A stretch of DNA of 10,000 bases from Botryococcus braunii (GCA_002005505.1 KV908460.1:45001-55000), one strand, 5' to 3'; counted from the stretch's first letter, positions 1-8,207 are shown. Made by a program: numbers and translations. The notes: generated from the letters alone by a model not told the origin.

Positions 1-54
1 GTTAGCATCTTAACTTCGGCAAGAGCCCCAAATGTAAGCGTGCGGACGCAAATT

Positions 55-174
55 GGCACACCCGCAAATTTTTTGCTTGGGTTTACGGGCACCCCGCGCA
101 AAAACCGTCATTTTCACTGCCGACATACGGGTGCCACCCGCACGATTCTGGCTGAGATATACGTGCCACCCGCA
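55..174. repeat. degenerate direct repeat with CACCCGCA core
   Basis: Four related motifs occur in a row: GGCACACCCGCA (55-66), GGGCACCCCGCGCA (87-100), GGGTGCCACCCGCA (129-142) and CGTGCCACCCGCA (162-174). Their ends are spaced 34, 42 and 32 bases apart. This looks like a decayed tandem array of a 32-42 bp unit. Frames overlapping it are short and show no protein character, so I treat it as non-coding. Confidence 0.5.
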
Positions 175-400
175 GGGAATTTTAGGGCCCTGTCGTACCC
201 TGGTCATGACAGTTACCGGGTTGAACAGCCGGTGTTCCGAACAGCTGAGTCGGATGATCCAGCTCAGATGCGCGGATGCCGTGTCGGGGACACCGAGTCG
301 GGACCACACAGTCGGCATAAACCCGCAATTCCGGATATCCGCGGATCCCCTGTGGATTCCCGAGCTGCGTATCCGGGAAATCCAATGTTCCCTGAAAGCT

Positions 401-432
401 GAAGGACCTTCAACCTTCACTGAAGGTCCTTC
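401..432. repeat. 12-bp perfect inverted repeat (hairpin)
   Basis: The arms GAAGGACCTTCA (401-412) and TGAAGGTCCTTC (421-432) are exact reverse complements separated by an 8-base loop. Each arm is itself nearly palindromic. More CCTTCAGGG-like words follow to about 475, so this is part of a small family of GACCTTC/GAAGGTC words rather than an isolated hairpin. No T-run follows and no gene adjoins it, so terminator function is not supported. Confidence 0.7.
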
Positions 433-476
433 GATGGGGCCTTCAGGGGGCAAGGCTGAGGGACCTTCAGGGAAGC

Positions 477-562
477 CTTTATACGGTTCCGCCTAGGATC
501 CGGGATATCCATATTCCTTGAAGGTTTAAGGGTGAGAATCTTTATGCCGTTCCGTCTAGGAT
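477..562. repeat. two 23-bp direct repeats 63 bp apart
   Basis: The segment at 477-499 beginning CTTTATACGGTTCCG is repeated at 540-562 as CTTTATGCCGTTCCG, with 20 of 23 positions matching by eye. Words before each copy (CCTTCAGGG and CCTTGAAGG) are also related, so the true unit is probably about 63 bp. Confidence 0.6.
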
Positions 563-1011
563 GACATGACCTCCCACTTGACAATAATCAACAGAAAGGG
601 ATCCCTGCAATGAGTAGCTACCATAAGTCTGTTCACTCGGGGTGGTGGGCAATGAGGTTCACTTCTTGTACATTTGTCCATTCCTAGAACACATTTTTCA
701 TTTATTATCAAGAGTGAAGCCTATCCTAACCGCATACCGTAGATTCGTCAATTCCTAGAACATTTTCAATATGACTTCAGCCACCTTTTTCCACCCGCGT
801 GATCGATCAGTGGATTGCTCCATGTAGCAACCAGACGGTGAAGGGGTTGTGGTGGAAGCTTTTGAAGGCGAACATGCATGCTTCAGGGGCAGCACTAACT
901 TGGGAATATGGGTTCTAGCTTTTCCATTGTCATCCCTTCAGCCATAATGGTACGTTCTAGATGTAATATTTCCTTCCATCCTGTGTGGAGGGCGAGCACG
1001 TGTGCGTGCAT
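563..1011. other. non-coding stretch, one short repeat pair
   Basis: No convincing gene is seen. A direct repeat with core ATTCCTAGAACA lies at 676-700 and 747-769 (about 71 bp apart), each copy followed by a T-rich tail. An AATAAA hexamer is present on the minus strand at 701-706. It could be a polyadenylation signal for a minus-strand gene, but it is about 1.3 kb beyond the last plausible minus-strand stop, so the link is weak. Confidence 0.4.
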
Positions 1012-1631
<620 letters not shown>

Positions 1632-1761
1632 GAGGGGTCTCGCTGGCCGGGGGCGGCCAGCCAGCCCCCTCTCACATCGAATGTAAGGCCGGGTTTACAC
1701 CTATGATGTTAGGGGAGCGAGCCCCCTCGCTGGCCGGGGGCGGCCAACGAGCCCCCTCCTT
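1632..1761. repeat. pair of related G+C-rich hairpins
   Basis: Two copies of a roughly 33-bp element with core GCTGGCCGGGGGCGGCCA lie about 88 bp apart. In the first, GCTGGCC (1642-1648) pairs with GGCCAGC (1655-1661) around GGGGGC, and GAGGGG (1632-1637) pairs with CCCCTC (1666-1671). In the second, CTCGCTGGCC (1726-1735) pairs with GGCCAACGAG (1742-1751) with one mismatch. Similar words (GATGTAAG, GATGTTAGG) precede both, so the unit extends left. A 119-codon minus frame crosses the second copy (1672-2031), but it starts at TTG and I do not trust it. Confidence 0.7.
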
Positions 1762-1988
1762 TTTAAGGTCCACTCGGATGCTGGGGAAAAAGGACTCAGC
1801 TCCTTCCCTGGGAACAGCTGAAAACGGGTTGGGGAAACCCAACTCCTTCTCAGTAATGCTCAAACACTCATCGCTCACGTGAAAACCCCTCGCAGTTAAA
1901 AGAAAAGAGCTGAAACCCTCTCTTTCTGTGCCATTAGCTGAACCGGTGGAAATCCCCCATCTTCCACAATGCTGAACTCTCCACTTCC
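1762..1988. other. possible 3' part or flank of the minus-strand gene
   Basis: This stretch lies just after the stop of the long minus-strand frame, where two other minus frames also run. If the last exon is spliced before its stop, the gene could continue here. I found no strong donor to support that, and no polyadenylation hexamer. Confidence 0.25.
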
Positions 1989-3511
1989 TCACGAGTCTCC
2001 ATTGTCCCACAAGAAATCTGAACTTCTCCAATGGTCCTCTCCTGCAGCCCCAGGATCCCGGCCGTTCTCTGCATCAGCGTGGGGCCCAGTCTCCCCGTAG
2101 AAACCCCGAGGATGCAACTGGTGCTCTTCGTTCCGAAGCCCTCTGCCCGCCAAACTCTGACCCTCTGTGGGCGCTCCAGCGCTTCCGCTGCCCCCATGCC
2201 TCTGCTCCGGAACAGAGGGGAGCCGTGCTCCCGGGGCCCCGTTTGTCCCCGGTCCCCCAGGCAAGGGCTCAGCCCCACCGCCACCGCCCCGCTCGTCCCT
2301 CCCCCACACCGCAGGACCGGCGGGACTGGGAGAGGGCCCCTCCACAGGGCCTGATTCTCGAACCCAAAGGACGCCGTCGTTCGACCCGGGCGTGCCCGAG
2401 CCCGCTCGGGCCTCTTCCGCCCCGCTCTCACGGGCTCCAAAGAGGCGCCCCAGGGCCCCAAAACGTGACGACGGCTCCCTCCCATTCTCGCTGCTTCCTG
2501 TCTTTCCCCAGCCCGCGCGGTTTGGCCCCAGCCCATCGGGGTTTGGCCCCAGCCCGCGTCCTGGAGCAGGGAGCCCCTCTCCCACGAGAACCTCCACGCC
2601 CTCGAGAGGCGCCTCCTCCCTCACCCACAAGACCCCGCCCGAGTTACCTCCCGCCGTGCCCCCTTCATTTCCCATGTTCCGCGCACGACCTCCACCGACC
2701 GGGCCAGTTGCCTGATCAGGATCCACTGGGGGCGGCCGAGAGCGCTCCTGGGCTGTGCCCGCCTCACGGGAACCCCCCGAAGAACCGCTCCGACGAATCT
2801 TGATCATCCGAGGCTTTGCTCCTGCCGCGCCATTACCACTTCTTTCAGTTGTACCCTCTCCCGAGCGCCCACCGTCACCCCGCGGTGACATTTCCGCAAG
2901 CCCGCCCCAAATTTCTGGCCCAGGCCCTGGCCAGGGCCTTTGTCCCGCAGTCTTGAACAGGTCGCCCTCCCAAGCATCCCGCTCGTCAGCCCACGCGCCC
3001 ACTTGTGAAGCCGGACGGCGGTACATCTGTCCTGCTCCTTCGCCTGCATCTGCCGCAGGGGCGCCCCGCCCGTCGAGTTGGGGCAGCGAGTCGGGAGCGG
3101 GACGCCGGTACGCCGGTCCTGTCCCTTGGGCCCCGCCCTGCGGAAGGGACCCTTGGGGCACGGCCGGGGGGCCCGAGCGGATCCCCCACGGGACCCGCCT
3201 CGCGGACGGGTCCAACTGGACGGCGCTTGACAGGGTTGGCTCGGCGTTACTGCTGCGACGACTTGCAGGGGGCTGAGGCCCAGCAAAATATGACGACGTT
3301 TGCTGCGCGGATGAAGTTGCTCCGAAGGGCCGAGGAGGGGCGCCAGGCAGTGGTACCGGAGGTGGGGGAGGCGGTACCCTGGATCTTGCTGAGGCAGGCT
3401 GCACGCGACCTCCAGGACCCTCCTGGAGACCGAGCCCCGCACTCGTCTGCTTGCTGGACCCCTGCTTCTTGCTACCGCTCGCCAGCGCTGATACTCCAAT
3501 TAGGCCCGCCC
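1989..3511 (-). CDS. candidate large exon, disordered Gly/Pro/Arg-rich protein, function unknown
   Basis: I do not recognise this protein. The frame is open for 515 codons from an ATG at 3536. I place the exon start at 3511, after a TCTGCAG acceptor, because this matches the phase-1 donor at 4304. That gives about 506 residues ending at TGA 1989-1991. The product is low-complexity: a six-Pro run early, two YRRPA copies (near 3012-3120), two GVLWVRE copies (near 2630 and 2365), a GLGPNPD/GLGPNRA tandem (2520-2561) and a PDQA motif (2711-2720). No catalytic motif, signal peptide or zinc finger is visible. The PDQA motif recurs in the same frame in the exon at 5065-6081, which ties the two together. 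The region is G+C-rich, where long chance frames occur; plus-strand frames of 173-254 codons and other minus frames overlap it, so coding is likely but unproven. Confidence 0.4.
2520..2561. repeat. 21-bp tandem repeat, two copies
   Basis: GTTTGGCCCCAGCCC starts both halves (2520-2540 and 2541-2561), with a partial third copy to the left (CCCCAGCCCGCG near 2506). The 21-bp period equals seven codons and encodes GLGPNPD and GLGPNRA on the minus strand. Confidence 0.75.
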
Positions 3512-3627
3512 CTGCAGACGCCCACGATAGCAGCATTCAGGCCTTCGCATCTGACAGTTCTGCCTGCCCGGGGGATAAGGACGACCCTTCTCTTGGTCTC
3601 CCTAATAATTACCACTCCCTCCCCATT

Positions 3628-3661
<34 letters not shown>

Positions 3662-3682
3662 ATGCCCACACACACACACACA

Positions 3683-3744
<62 letters not shown>
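3628..3744. repeat. C10-(CT)n-(CA)n microsatellite
   Basis: A run of ten C (3628-3637) leads into CT repeats to 3660, a short CATGCC spacer, then CA repeats to 3744 with one GA interruption near 3683. On the minus strand it reads (TG)n(AG)nG10. In my gene model it lies inside the intron 3512-4303, upstream of the last exon. It has the same order of parts as the block at 7409-7541. Confidence 0.96.
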
Positions 3745-3746
<2 letters not shown>

Positions 3747-4174
3747 CCAAACCAGTTCTGGACAGGTAAAAGCTTACAGCGATGGAATCATATCCATTCT
3801 TCCCTTGCACGGGAGCCGAAGTCCCAAACCACTACGTAACTGGAGAAGAGGCCGTCCAAGCATACGTCAAGCGAGTGGCCATCATCACCCACTAATGATG
3901 ATGGGGATGCAAAAGATGAGTGGTCAGGATGCCCGCTCAAAACCTCCAAACAAGGCTCACAAGTAAAACCAAAATGTTGTGATATGCTGGACGCCCAATC
4001 CGAACAGAAAAGCGCACGGTCAAGCTGCTTTACGTTGATAACACCTGCACTTCGACTCTCTAAAATCAAAGGAACACAAGAAAAATTCGACTTTACTGTG
4101 ACTCACCATGCACACAGAGTGGATTAGAGTGACTGAGCACCCACAGCAACTTGGGGGCATGCCATGTACTCCAA
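3745..4174 (-). other. presumed intron; one unassigned 93-codon minus frame
   Basis: In the gene model this is intron. A minus frame at 3788-4069 has mixed composition but begins at TTG and shows no recognisable motif. It could be a cassette exon or chance. ATCATCACCCACTAATGATGAT (about 3882-3903) holds a small ATCAT/ATGAT inverted repeat. Confidence 0.25.
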
Positions 4175-4206
4175 TTAGGGTTTCGTCAGTCCTGAGGAAA
4201 CCCTAA
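4175..4206. repeat. 10-bp perfect inverted repeat with telo-box sequence
   Basis: TTAGGGTTTC (4175-4184) and GAAACCCTAA (4197-4206) are exact reverse complements around a 12-base loop. Each arm contains AAACCCTAA or its complement. This is known in plants as the telo-box, a promoter element that also resembles the TTTAGGG telomere repeat. No promoter context is evident here. Confidence 0.65.
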
Positions 4207-4207
4207 C

Positions 4208-4263
4208 CGTCAGGACTGTCAGTGGCTGTGTGCTTCGTCAGGACTGTCACGTCAGAACTGTCA
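4208..4263. repeat. 14-bp repeat CGTCAGGACTGTCA
   Basis: CGTCAGGACTGTCA occurs at 4208-4221 and 4236-4249, followed directly by CGTCAGAACTGTCA at 4250-4263. The spacing is 28 then 14, so this is a four-slot array with one diverged slot. The loop of the adjoining hairpin carries a related word in inverted orientation (CAGTCCTGA). Confidence 0.75.
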
Positions 4264-4303
4264 GTGATAAGGGTGAGGGTAATCACAGCAGCGGGGAGAT
4301 CAC

Positions 4304-4433
4304 CTGAGCCCAAAAATATGTTTCTTGTAGTGTCTGGGAGAGCTTCCCACACAGGTTCTAGGCGCCCGAGGACCCCTTCAAGTGCCTGGCGGGCTAAGGA
4401 GAGGGGACCCTCCTGCTCATTTCCCGCTTCTCC
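4304..4433 (-). CDS. candidate small internal exon, helical segment, function unknown
   Basis: The proposed 130-nt exon begins after CAG at 4434-4436 and ends at a donor CAG|GTGATC (4304/4303). It encodes about 43 residues, including LSLARQALEGVLGRLEP, which looks like an amphipathic helix, then VWEALPDTTRNIFLGS. It enters at phase 0, matching the donor at 5065, and leaves at phase 1, matching the acceptor before 3511. The surrounding 111-codon minus frame is open from 4538. The acceptor is weak because no pyrimidine tract precedes it; CAG at 4413-4415 is an alternative in the same phase. Confidence 0.35.
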
Positions 4434-4541
4434 CTGTCCCGGCCACCACATAACAGTAACCTTGCGACATTCATCACATAGCCACATAATCATCAGATTT
4501 AAAATACACAGCACCACATAGTCACATAATCCCTGCATGAT

Positions 4542-4638
4542 TAATCAGAAGGCTTTTGGAACAGACACGCAATAGCTCACCATAACCACTCCATAATCAC
4601 CCAGAAGGTTTTTGAAACAAACAAGCCATACCTCACCA
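4542..4638. repeat. imperfect tandem duplication of about 45 bp
   Basis: The segment at 4542-4582, from TAATCAGAAGGCTTTTGGAA to CTCACCA, is echoed at 4594-4638, from TAATCACCCAGAAGG to CTCACCA, with small indels. Just left, CACATAGCCACATAATC and CACATAGTCACATAATC (4477-4531) form another direct pair. The area is A+T-rich and looks like intron. Confidence 0.6.
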
Positions 4639-5064
4639 AAAAGTTAATTAAAAGAGAGAGAGAGGGACAAGAAGTGTGTGGAAATGGCTAAGAGTCCGTT
4701 TGGTCAAACATGGCCAAGTAATGGGCAGTGGTGGAGCCCCAACACTGAATACATATTACCACTTTCACAGCCACTCTTCATGCAACTGCATTCGCAATCA
4801 CATTCTATCCAACACCATTCAGGATCACATTTCTTCTAGCAACCATTCACAAATAACGTTTTATCCGGCAGGCGTCAGAAACGCGAATGGCGCAATCAGA
4901 CGTTCCGCCTGCCAATCCTCGACCATGGCAGAGGGGAGGGGAGAAAAGACAACGCTTTGCTGGCGAAAAATCTCCCCTATCTTCCTCAAAAGGATATCTC
5001 CAGGATATCCACATGGGGCGGGGGGGAGTTTCAAGGAGTGCACACAAGGCACGTGCAGCTCTAC
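4639..5064 (-). other. presumed intron between candidate exons
   Basis: This is downstream of the donor at 5065/5064. The long minus frame runs on to TAA at 4861-4863 without splicing, adding 68 residues such as GYPGDILLRKIGEIF. If the donor is not used, those residues form the C-terminus. A short AG run (4652-4665) and CA-rich text from 4740 to 4860 show nothing else. Confidence 0.35.
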
Positions 5065-6081
5065 CTGATCATCGAGAGGGGGAAGAGATGGAGCCAAATC
5101 CTGCAGTCGAGCCTCTAAAGCTGCCAGAGTGGACGCCCAAGATTCCGCGGGGTCCATTTCTGCATCCTCCAACCCACTCGCTTCCATTTCCAGTTCCCGG
5201 CCCTCTTCCGATCGCCCGTCCTTCCGCATTGCCACATCAGGCGCAGCGGTACCCTCCCGCTCTGCCCCACGTACCGCCGCGTCCAGGCCGCCTGATCCCG
5301 TTGCCTGATCAGGCTCTCCAAACGCCTTTCGCCCCTTGCGGCTCACCTCCGCCCCGGGGGTGCTGGTGTCCCGCCCACCACCGCTCTGCATTGCCTGATC
5401 AGGCTCTGGCCCCAATTTCTGCTCGTTCGAGACCCCTGGTGCCTTTGGATCCGTCTCCTTGACTTGGCCAGGCCTCCAAACTCCCTGGGCAGGCCAGGAA
5501 AACACACTCCGTCCTTCCTCGGACAAATCAGGCATCAGTCCGTCCCTCGCCCTCTGGCCAGGCCATAGAGGGGTGTTGGCACCCCGACTCTGCTGGAGCG
5601 TGTCTCCCAGGGGGTCCAGCTTGTCTTTCTCGGCAGGCCACAAACTGCTCCCCTGCTCTTGCTGAGGCACATCTCGATCAGCGCCTGCCTTGCGGTTTTC
5701 ATCAGACTGTACAGAGGCATCTTGGGCCCGCTCATCAGGCTGTACAGATGCACCTTGGGCCCGCCCATCAGGCTGTACAGATGCATCTCGGTCCCGCTGA
5801 AACACGCCGGGCGGCGCGTCGAGCCTTGCCCTTCTGTTTGGCTGCTGGGCAGGCAGCGGGTCTTCTTTCTGCGGGCTCCGGGAGGGTCCCGCGAGGGAAG
5901 GAGTGACGGCAGGGGCAGGCAGCCCAGGTATCTCGGGTGCCTGTACAGGCAAGCCAGGCATCTCAGGTGCTTGGATAGGCAAGCCAGGCATTTCGGGTGC
6001 CTGTACAGGCAAGCCAGGCATCTCGGGTGCCTGGATATGCAAGCCAGGCATCTCGGGTGCCTGGATAGGCAAGCCCGGCAT
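5065..6081 (-). CDS. candidate large exon, tandem-repeat disordered acidic protein, function unknown
   Basis: The frame is open from ATG 6081 to TAA 4861 (406 residues). I end the exon at a good donor, CAG|GTAGAG (5065/5064), giving about 339 residues. Residues 1-55 are five LPIQAPEMPG-type decapeptides. About 94-127 are three 11-residue ASVQPDERAQD-type repeats. Then come WPAE, WPGQ and WPAQ words, EPDQA motifs near 226 and 256 that are 30 residues apart, an acidic stretch (SEEGRELEMEASGLEDAEMD) and a final helix-like ESWASTLAALEARLQDLA. All repeat periods (30, 33 and 90 bp) are multiples of three, which supports coding. The ATG sits inside a repeat unit, and the frame is open a little further upstream (to a TAA near 6110), so 6081 may be an exon-internal Met. 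No enzymatic domain is seen. A repetitive structural, scaffold or secreted protein is possible, but that is a guess. Confidence 0.45.
5701..5799. repeat. 33-bp tandem repeat, three copies
   Basis: ATCAGACTGTACAG (5701), ATCAGGCTGTACAG (5734) and ATCAGGCTGTACAG (5767) start three 33-bp units that share CTTGGGCCCGC or a close variant. The period equals 11 codons and gives the ASVQPDGRAQG, ASVQPDERAQD and ASVQSDENRK repeats on the minus strand. Confidence 0.85.
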
Positions 6082-6470
6082 CCTAGGGTGCCTACAGGTT
6101 AGCGGACCTTAGGAAGCCAGGCACCTAAGGAACCTGGACAGGCAAGCTAGGCACCTTAGGTGCCTGGATAGGCAAGCCAGGCATCCTCGGGTGCCTGGAT
6201 AGGCAAGCCAGGCATCTCAGGAACCTAGATAGGCAAGCCAGGCATCTCAGGAACCTAGATAGGCAAGCCAGGCATCTCAGGAACCTGGATAGGCAAGCCA
6301 GGCATCTCAGGCGCCTGGATAGGCAAGCCAGGCATCTCACAACCTGGATAGGCAAGCCAAGCATCTCAGGTGCCTGGATAGGCAAGCCAGGCATCTCAGG
6401 TGCCTGGATAGGCAAGCCAGACATGTCAAGAACAGATAGGGAAGCGAGGCATCTCAGGCCCCAATACTGG
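5919..6470. repeat. 30-bp minisatellite, about 17 units
   Basis: The unit is AAGCCAGGCATCTCAGG followed by TGCCTGGATAGGC. Clean 30-bp units run 5951-6070. An irregular stretch follows at 6071-6113. Units then continue at 6114-6143, 6144-6173, 6174-6204 (31 bp), four of 30 bp to 6324, 6325-6353 (29 bp), 6354-6383, 6384-6413 and 6414-6441 (28 bp), with a diverged last unit to 6470. Each standard unit holds the inverted repeat CCAGGCA/TGCCTGG around TCTCAGG. Variant units carry TGCCTGTACAGGCA, a 14-bp palindrome (5938-5951 and 5998-6011). Confidence 0.95.
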
Positions 6471-6472
6471 AC
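6125..6472 (-). pseudogene. repeat-array exon candidate with frame shifts and a stop
   Basis: A good acceptor (CCCTTCTCAG, ending 6473) would open an exon at 6472 in phase 0, matching the donor at 6713. It reads VQYWGLRCLASLSVL and then LPIQAPEMPG units. The 29-bp unit at 6325-6353 pushes the frame into a different open reading (CLSRFLRCLA), and the 31-bp unit at 6174-6204 restores it. The frame then hits TAG at 6125-6127, and another stop (TAA near 6110) separates it from the open frame at 6081. It may therefore be a decayed part of the gene, intronic repeat, or the true C-terminus of a shorter protein. I call it broken with low confidence. Confidence 0.25.
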
Positions 6473-6533
6473 CTGAGAAGGGCACAGTCGCCTCACCCTC
6501 CCCCAAACACCCTATCCACCTACCCCACATGGC

Positions 6534-6558
6534 ACGCGCACGGGCACGCACGCACGCA

Positions 6559-6622
<64 letters not shown>

Positions 6623-6652
6623 CACACAGACACACACACACACACACACACA
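6534..6652. repeat. (CA)n microsatellite with GCAC-rich flank
   Basis: GCACG words at 6534-6560 lead into CA repeats at 6561-6652 with GC and GA interruptions near 6616 and 6629. In the gene model it sits inside the 240-bp intron 6473-6712. Cys-Val runs in frames across it are artefacts. Confidence 0.96.
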
Positions 6653-6712
6653 TGCACGCAGCCATGCTAACACAGAGAGAACACCGAAGGCGGTTGGGGG
6701 GAGGGCGCCAAC

Positions 6713-7044
6713 CTCCGAGGGGGGTCCTAATATAGAGTCCGGCGCGCCCGAGGCTTGAGGAAAAGGATCCCGTCTCTCCCTACTTCCCCAGAGCTGCCCT
6801 AGGGACCAGGGTCTGTAAGCATTTCTTTCCTGCTGCGGCGAGCGGGACCCCTCATCACTGATGGGAGGAGCGGCCTGGTTAGGCAAACCCTTGAAAGTGC
6901 GAGAGGTGGATGCTTTGTTGGCCTCTCCCACAGGGTTGGGGATGGCCGCTACACCATGGCTGTGCCTCATCATTTCGTCGAACTCTGCCAGCAGTTCTGT
7001 GTCTGACATTTGGCGTATTCTGCAGCCAAGGCCTGCGTAAGAAA
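6713..7044 (-). CDS. candidate exon beginning MSDTELLAEFDEMM, function unknown
   Basis: An excellent acceptor (ACCTTTTCTCCCCAG, ending 7045) opens this exon at 7044. A second CAG follows 12 nt later. The first ATG is at 7009, reading MSDTELLAEFDEMMRHSHG, an acidic helix-like start, followed by Pro/Ser-rich text ending GPPSE. The proposed donor GAG|GTTGGC (6713/6712) is weak but leaves phase 0, which fits the acceptor before 6472. The frame is also open upstream of the ATG through the acceptor (SYAGLGCRIRQ), so this may be an internal exon entered at phase 1 rather than the first coding exon. Without splicing, the frame runs into the microsatellite as Cys-Val repeats. I recognise no family. 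Confidence 0.4.
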
Positions 7045-7298
7045 CTGGGGAGAAAAGGTTTAACGGTTTTGGGTTGTACCGGTATTGCCCGGTCTTGCTG
7101 TAGCCGCTTCACCCAAAGGATTTCCCTGGGGGAAAGCTCAGAAAGACAAGGAACACAGAAGCACACACATGGGCACATGTACGCCTGCATGCAGGCACAC
7201 ACACTTGAAAGAGGGATAAGCAATTGCAGGACACTCAGAACCACGTCCGTCCCTCTTCTCGTTGCTTGCCCTTGGTCCAACCTACTCCTGTCTGGCAG
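7045..7298 (-). other. presumed intron or 5' flank; 14-bp palindrome
   Basis: This contains GCCTGCATGCAGGC (7183-7196), a perfect 14-bp palindrome between two short CA runs. No gene is supported. A TTAAAC-type sequence near 7060 on the minus strand could serve as branch point for the acceptor at 7045. Confidence 0.4.
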
Positions 7299-7542
<244 letters not shown>

Positions 7543-7551
7543 CCGCACTCC

Positions 7552-7622
7552 CATGCATGTGCGCACATGCGTGCGTGCGCGTGCGTGTGTGTGGTATGTG
7601 TGTGTGCACACATACATGCATG
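7552..7622. repeat. palindromic GT-rich tail of the microsatellite
   Basis: GCATGTGCGCACATGC (7555-7570) is a perfect 16-bp palindrome. CATGCATGT (7552-7560) also pairs with ACATGCATG (7614-7622), enclosing GT/GC-alternating sequence. With the CA run just left, this strand could fold as a long CA/GT hairpin. Confidence 0.8.
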
Positions 7623-8207
7623 AACTCCGGGCCTCTCATGCCTTACTTTACATCCTTTCCCGGACTCCCCATGAATCTGGCTCCACACCCTTCTCCGTAC
7701 CTTCCATACTCCAGAGCCAACCTTTCTGTTCCAACCTCTAATATACCCGCCTCATCCTTCCACTCCCAACCCCTTCCACAGAGGCATACTGTCACACAAA
7801 GGCCTTGTGATTTTTACTCCCAGGTATTCCTCTGCTATGACATTATCCTGCCATGCCCCCTACAGCAACACCTCCTAGTGTAATTCTATGTCACACACAC
7901 AGACGGAGCTGCAGTAACTATGTTCTCCACTGCCGCCTATAAAGAAAAATATACACAAAACTACCAGCTAGCACCATGTAACGCCCGGGCACCGCAACCA
8001 TTGCAAAAAGCTCAAGCTCGCACCTTAACGAAGCCTCCTCCATCAGCAAGCCTTCCAACCATTCTCGATCTACTGTGAGGGTTCGACCACTGCTCAGGCA
8101 TGTAGACTGTCAGCCTCCCATAGCAAGCGCCAAGGCACAAGCGTAAGAAGAGTCAGGAATATGCTCAATACATAAACCCATGTCACCCCAGGGTGCAAGG
8201 CTATTAC
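7623..8207. other. no gene recognised; weak TATA-like site
   Basis: The composition is more even and no frame is convincing. TATAAAGA at 7938-7945 (plus) resembles a TATA box, but no plus-strand gene starts in a sensible distance. On the minus strand this would be intron if the donor at 8208 is real. Confidence 0.3.

Noticed and set aside
40..496. Overlapping frames of 120-147 codons on both strands near the left end.
   Set aside because: They cross degenerate DNA repeats, show no protein-like motif, and overlap each other in several frames.
2167..3276. Plus-strand Pro/Arg-rich frames of 173-192 codons.
   Set aside because: They mirror the longer minus frame in G+C-rich DNA. In-frame repeats and splice phases favour the minus strand, although the plus strand is not excluded.
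6086..6131. A 40-base intron joining the two halves of the minisatellite frame (donor CAG|GTTCCT, acceptor CTGTAG).
   Set aside because: Too short for typical spliceosomal introns of plants or animals, and the phases do not match.
5919..6470. CRISPR-like array of 30-bp repeats.
   Set aside because: Units abut directly without unique spacers, so it is a minisatellite.
8076..8096. GGTTCGACC resembling a tRNA T-loop.
   Set aside because: No A-box, anticodon arm or acceptor stem could be laid out upstream.
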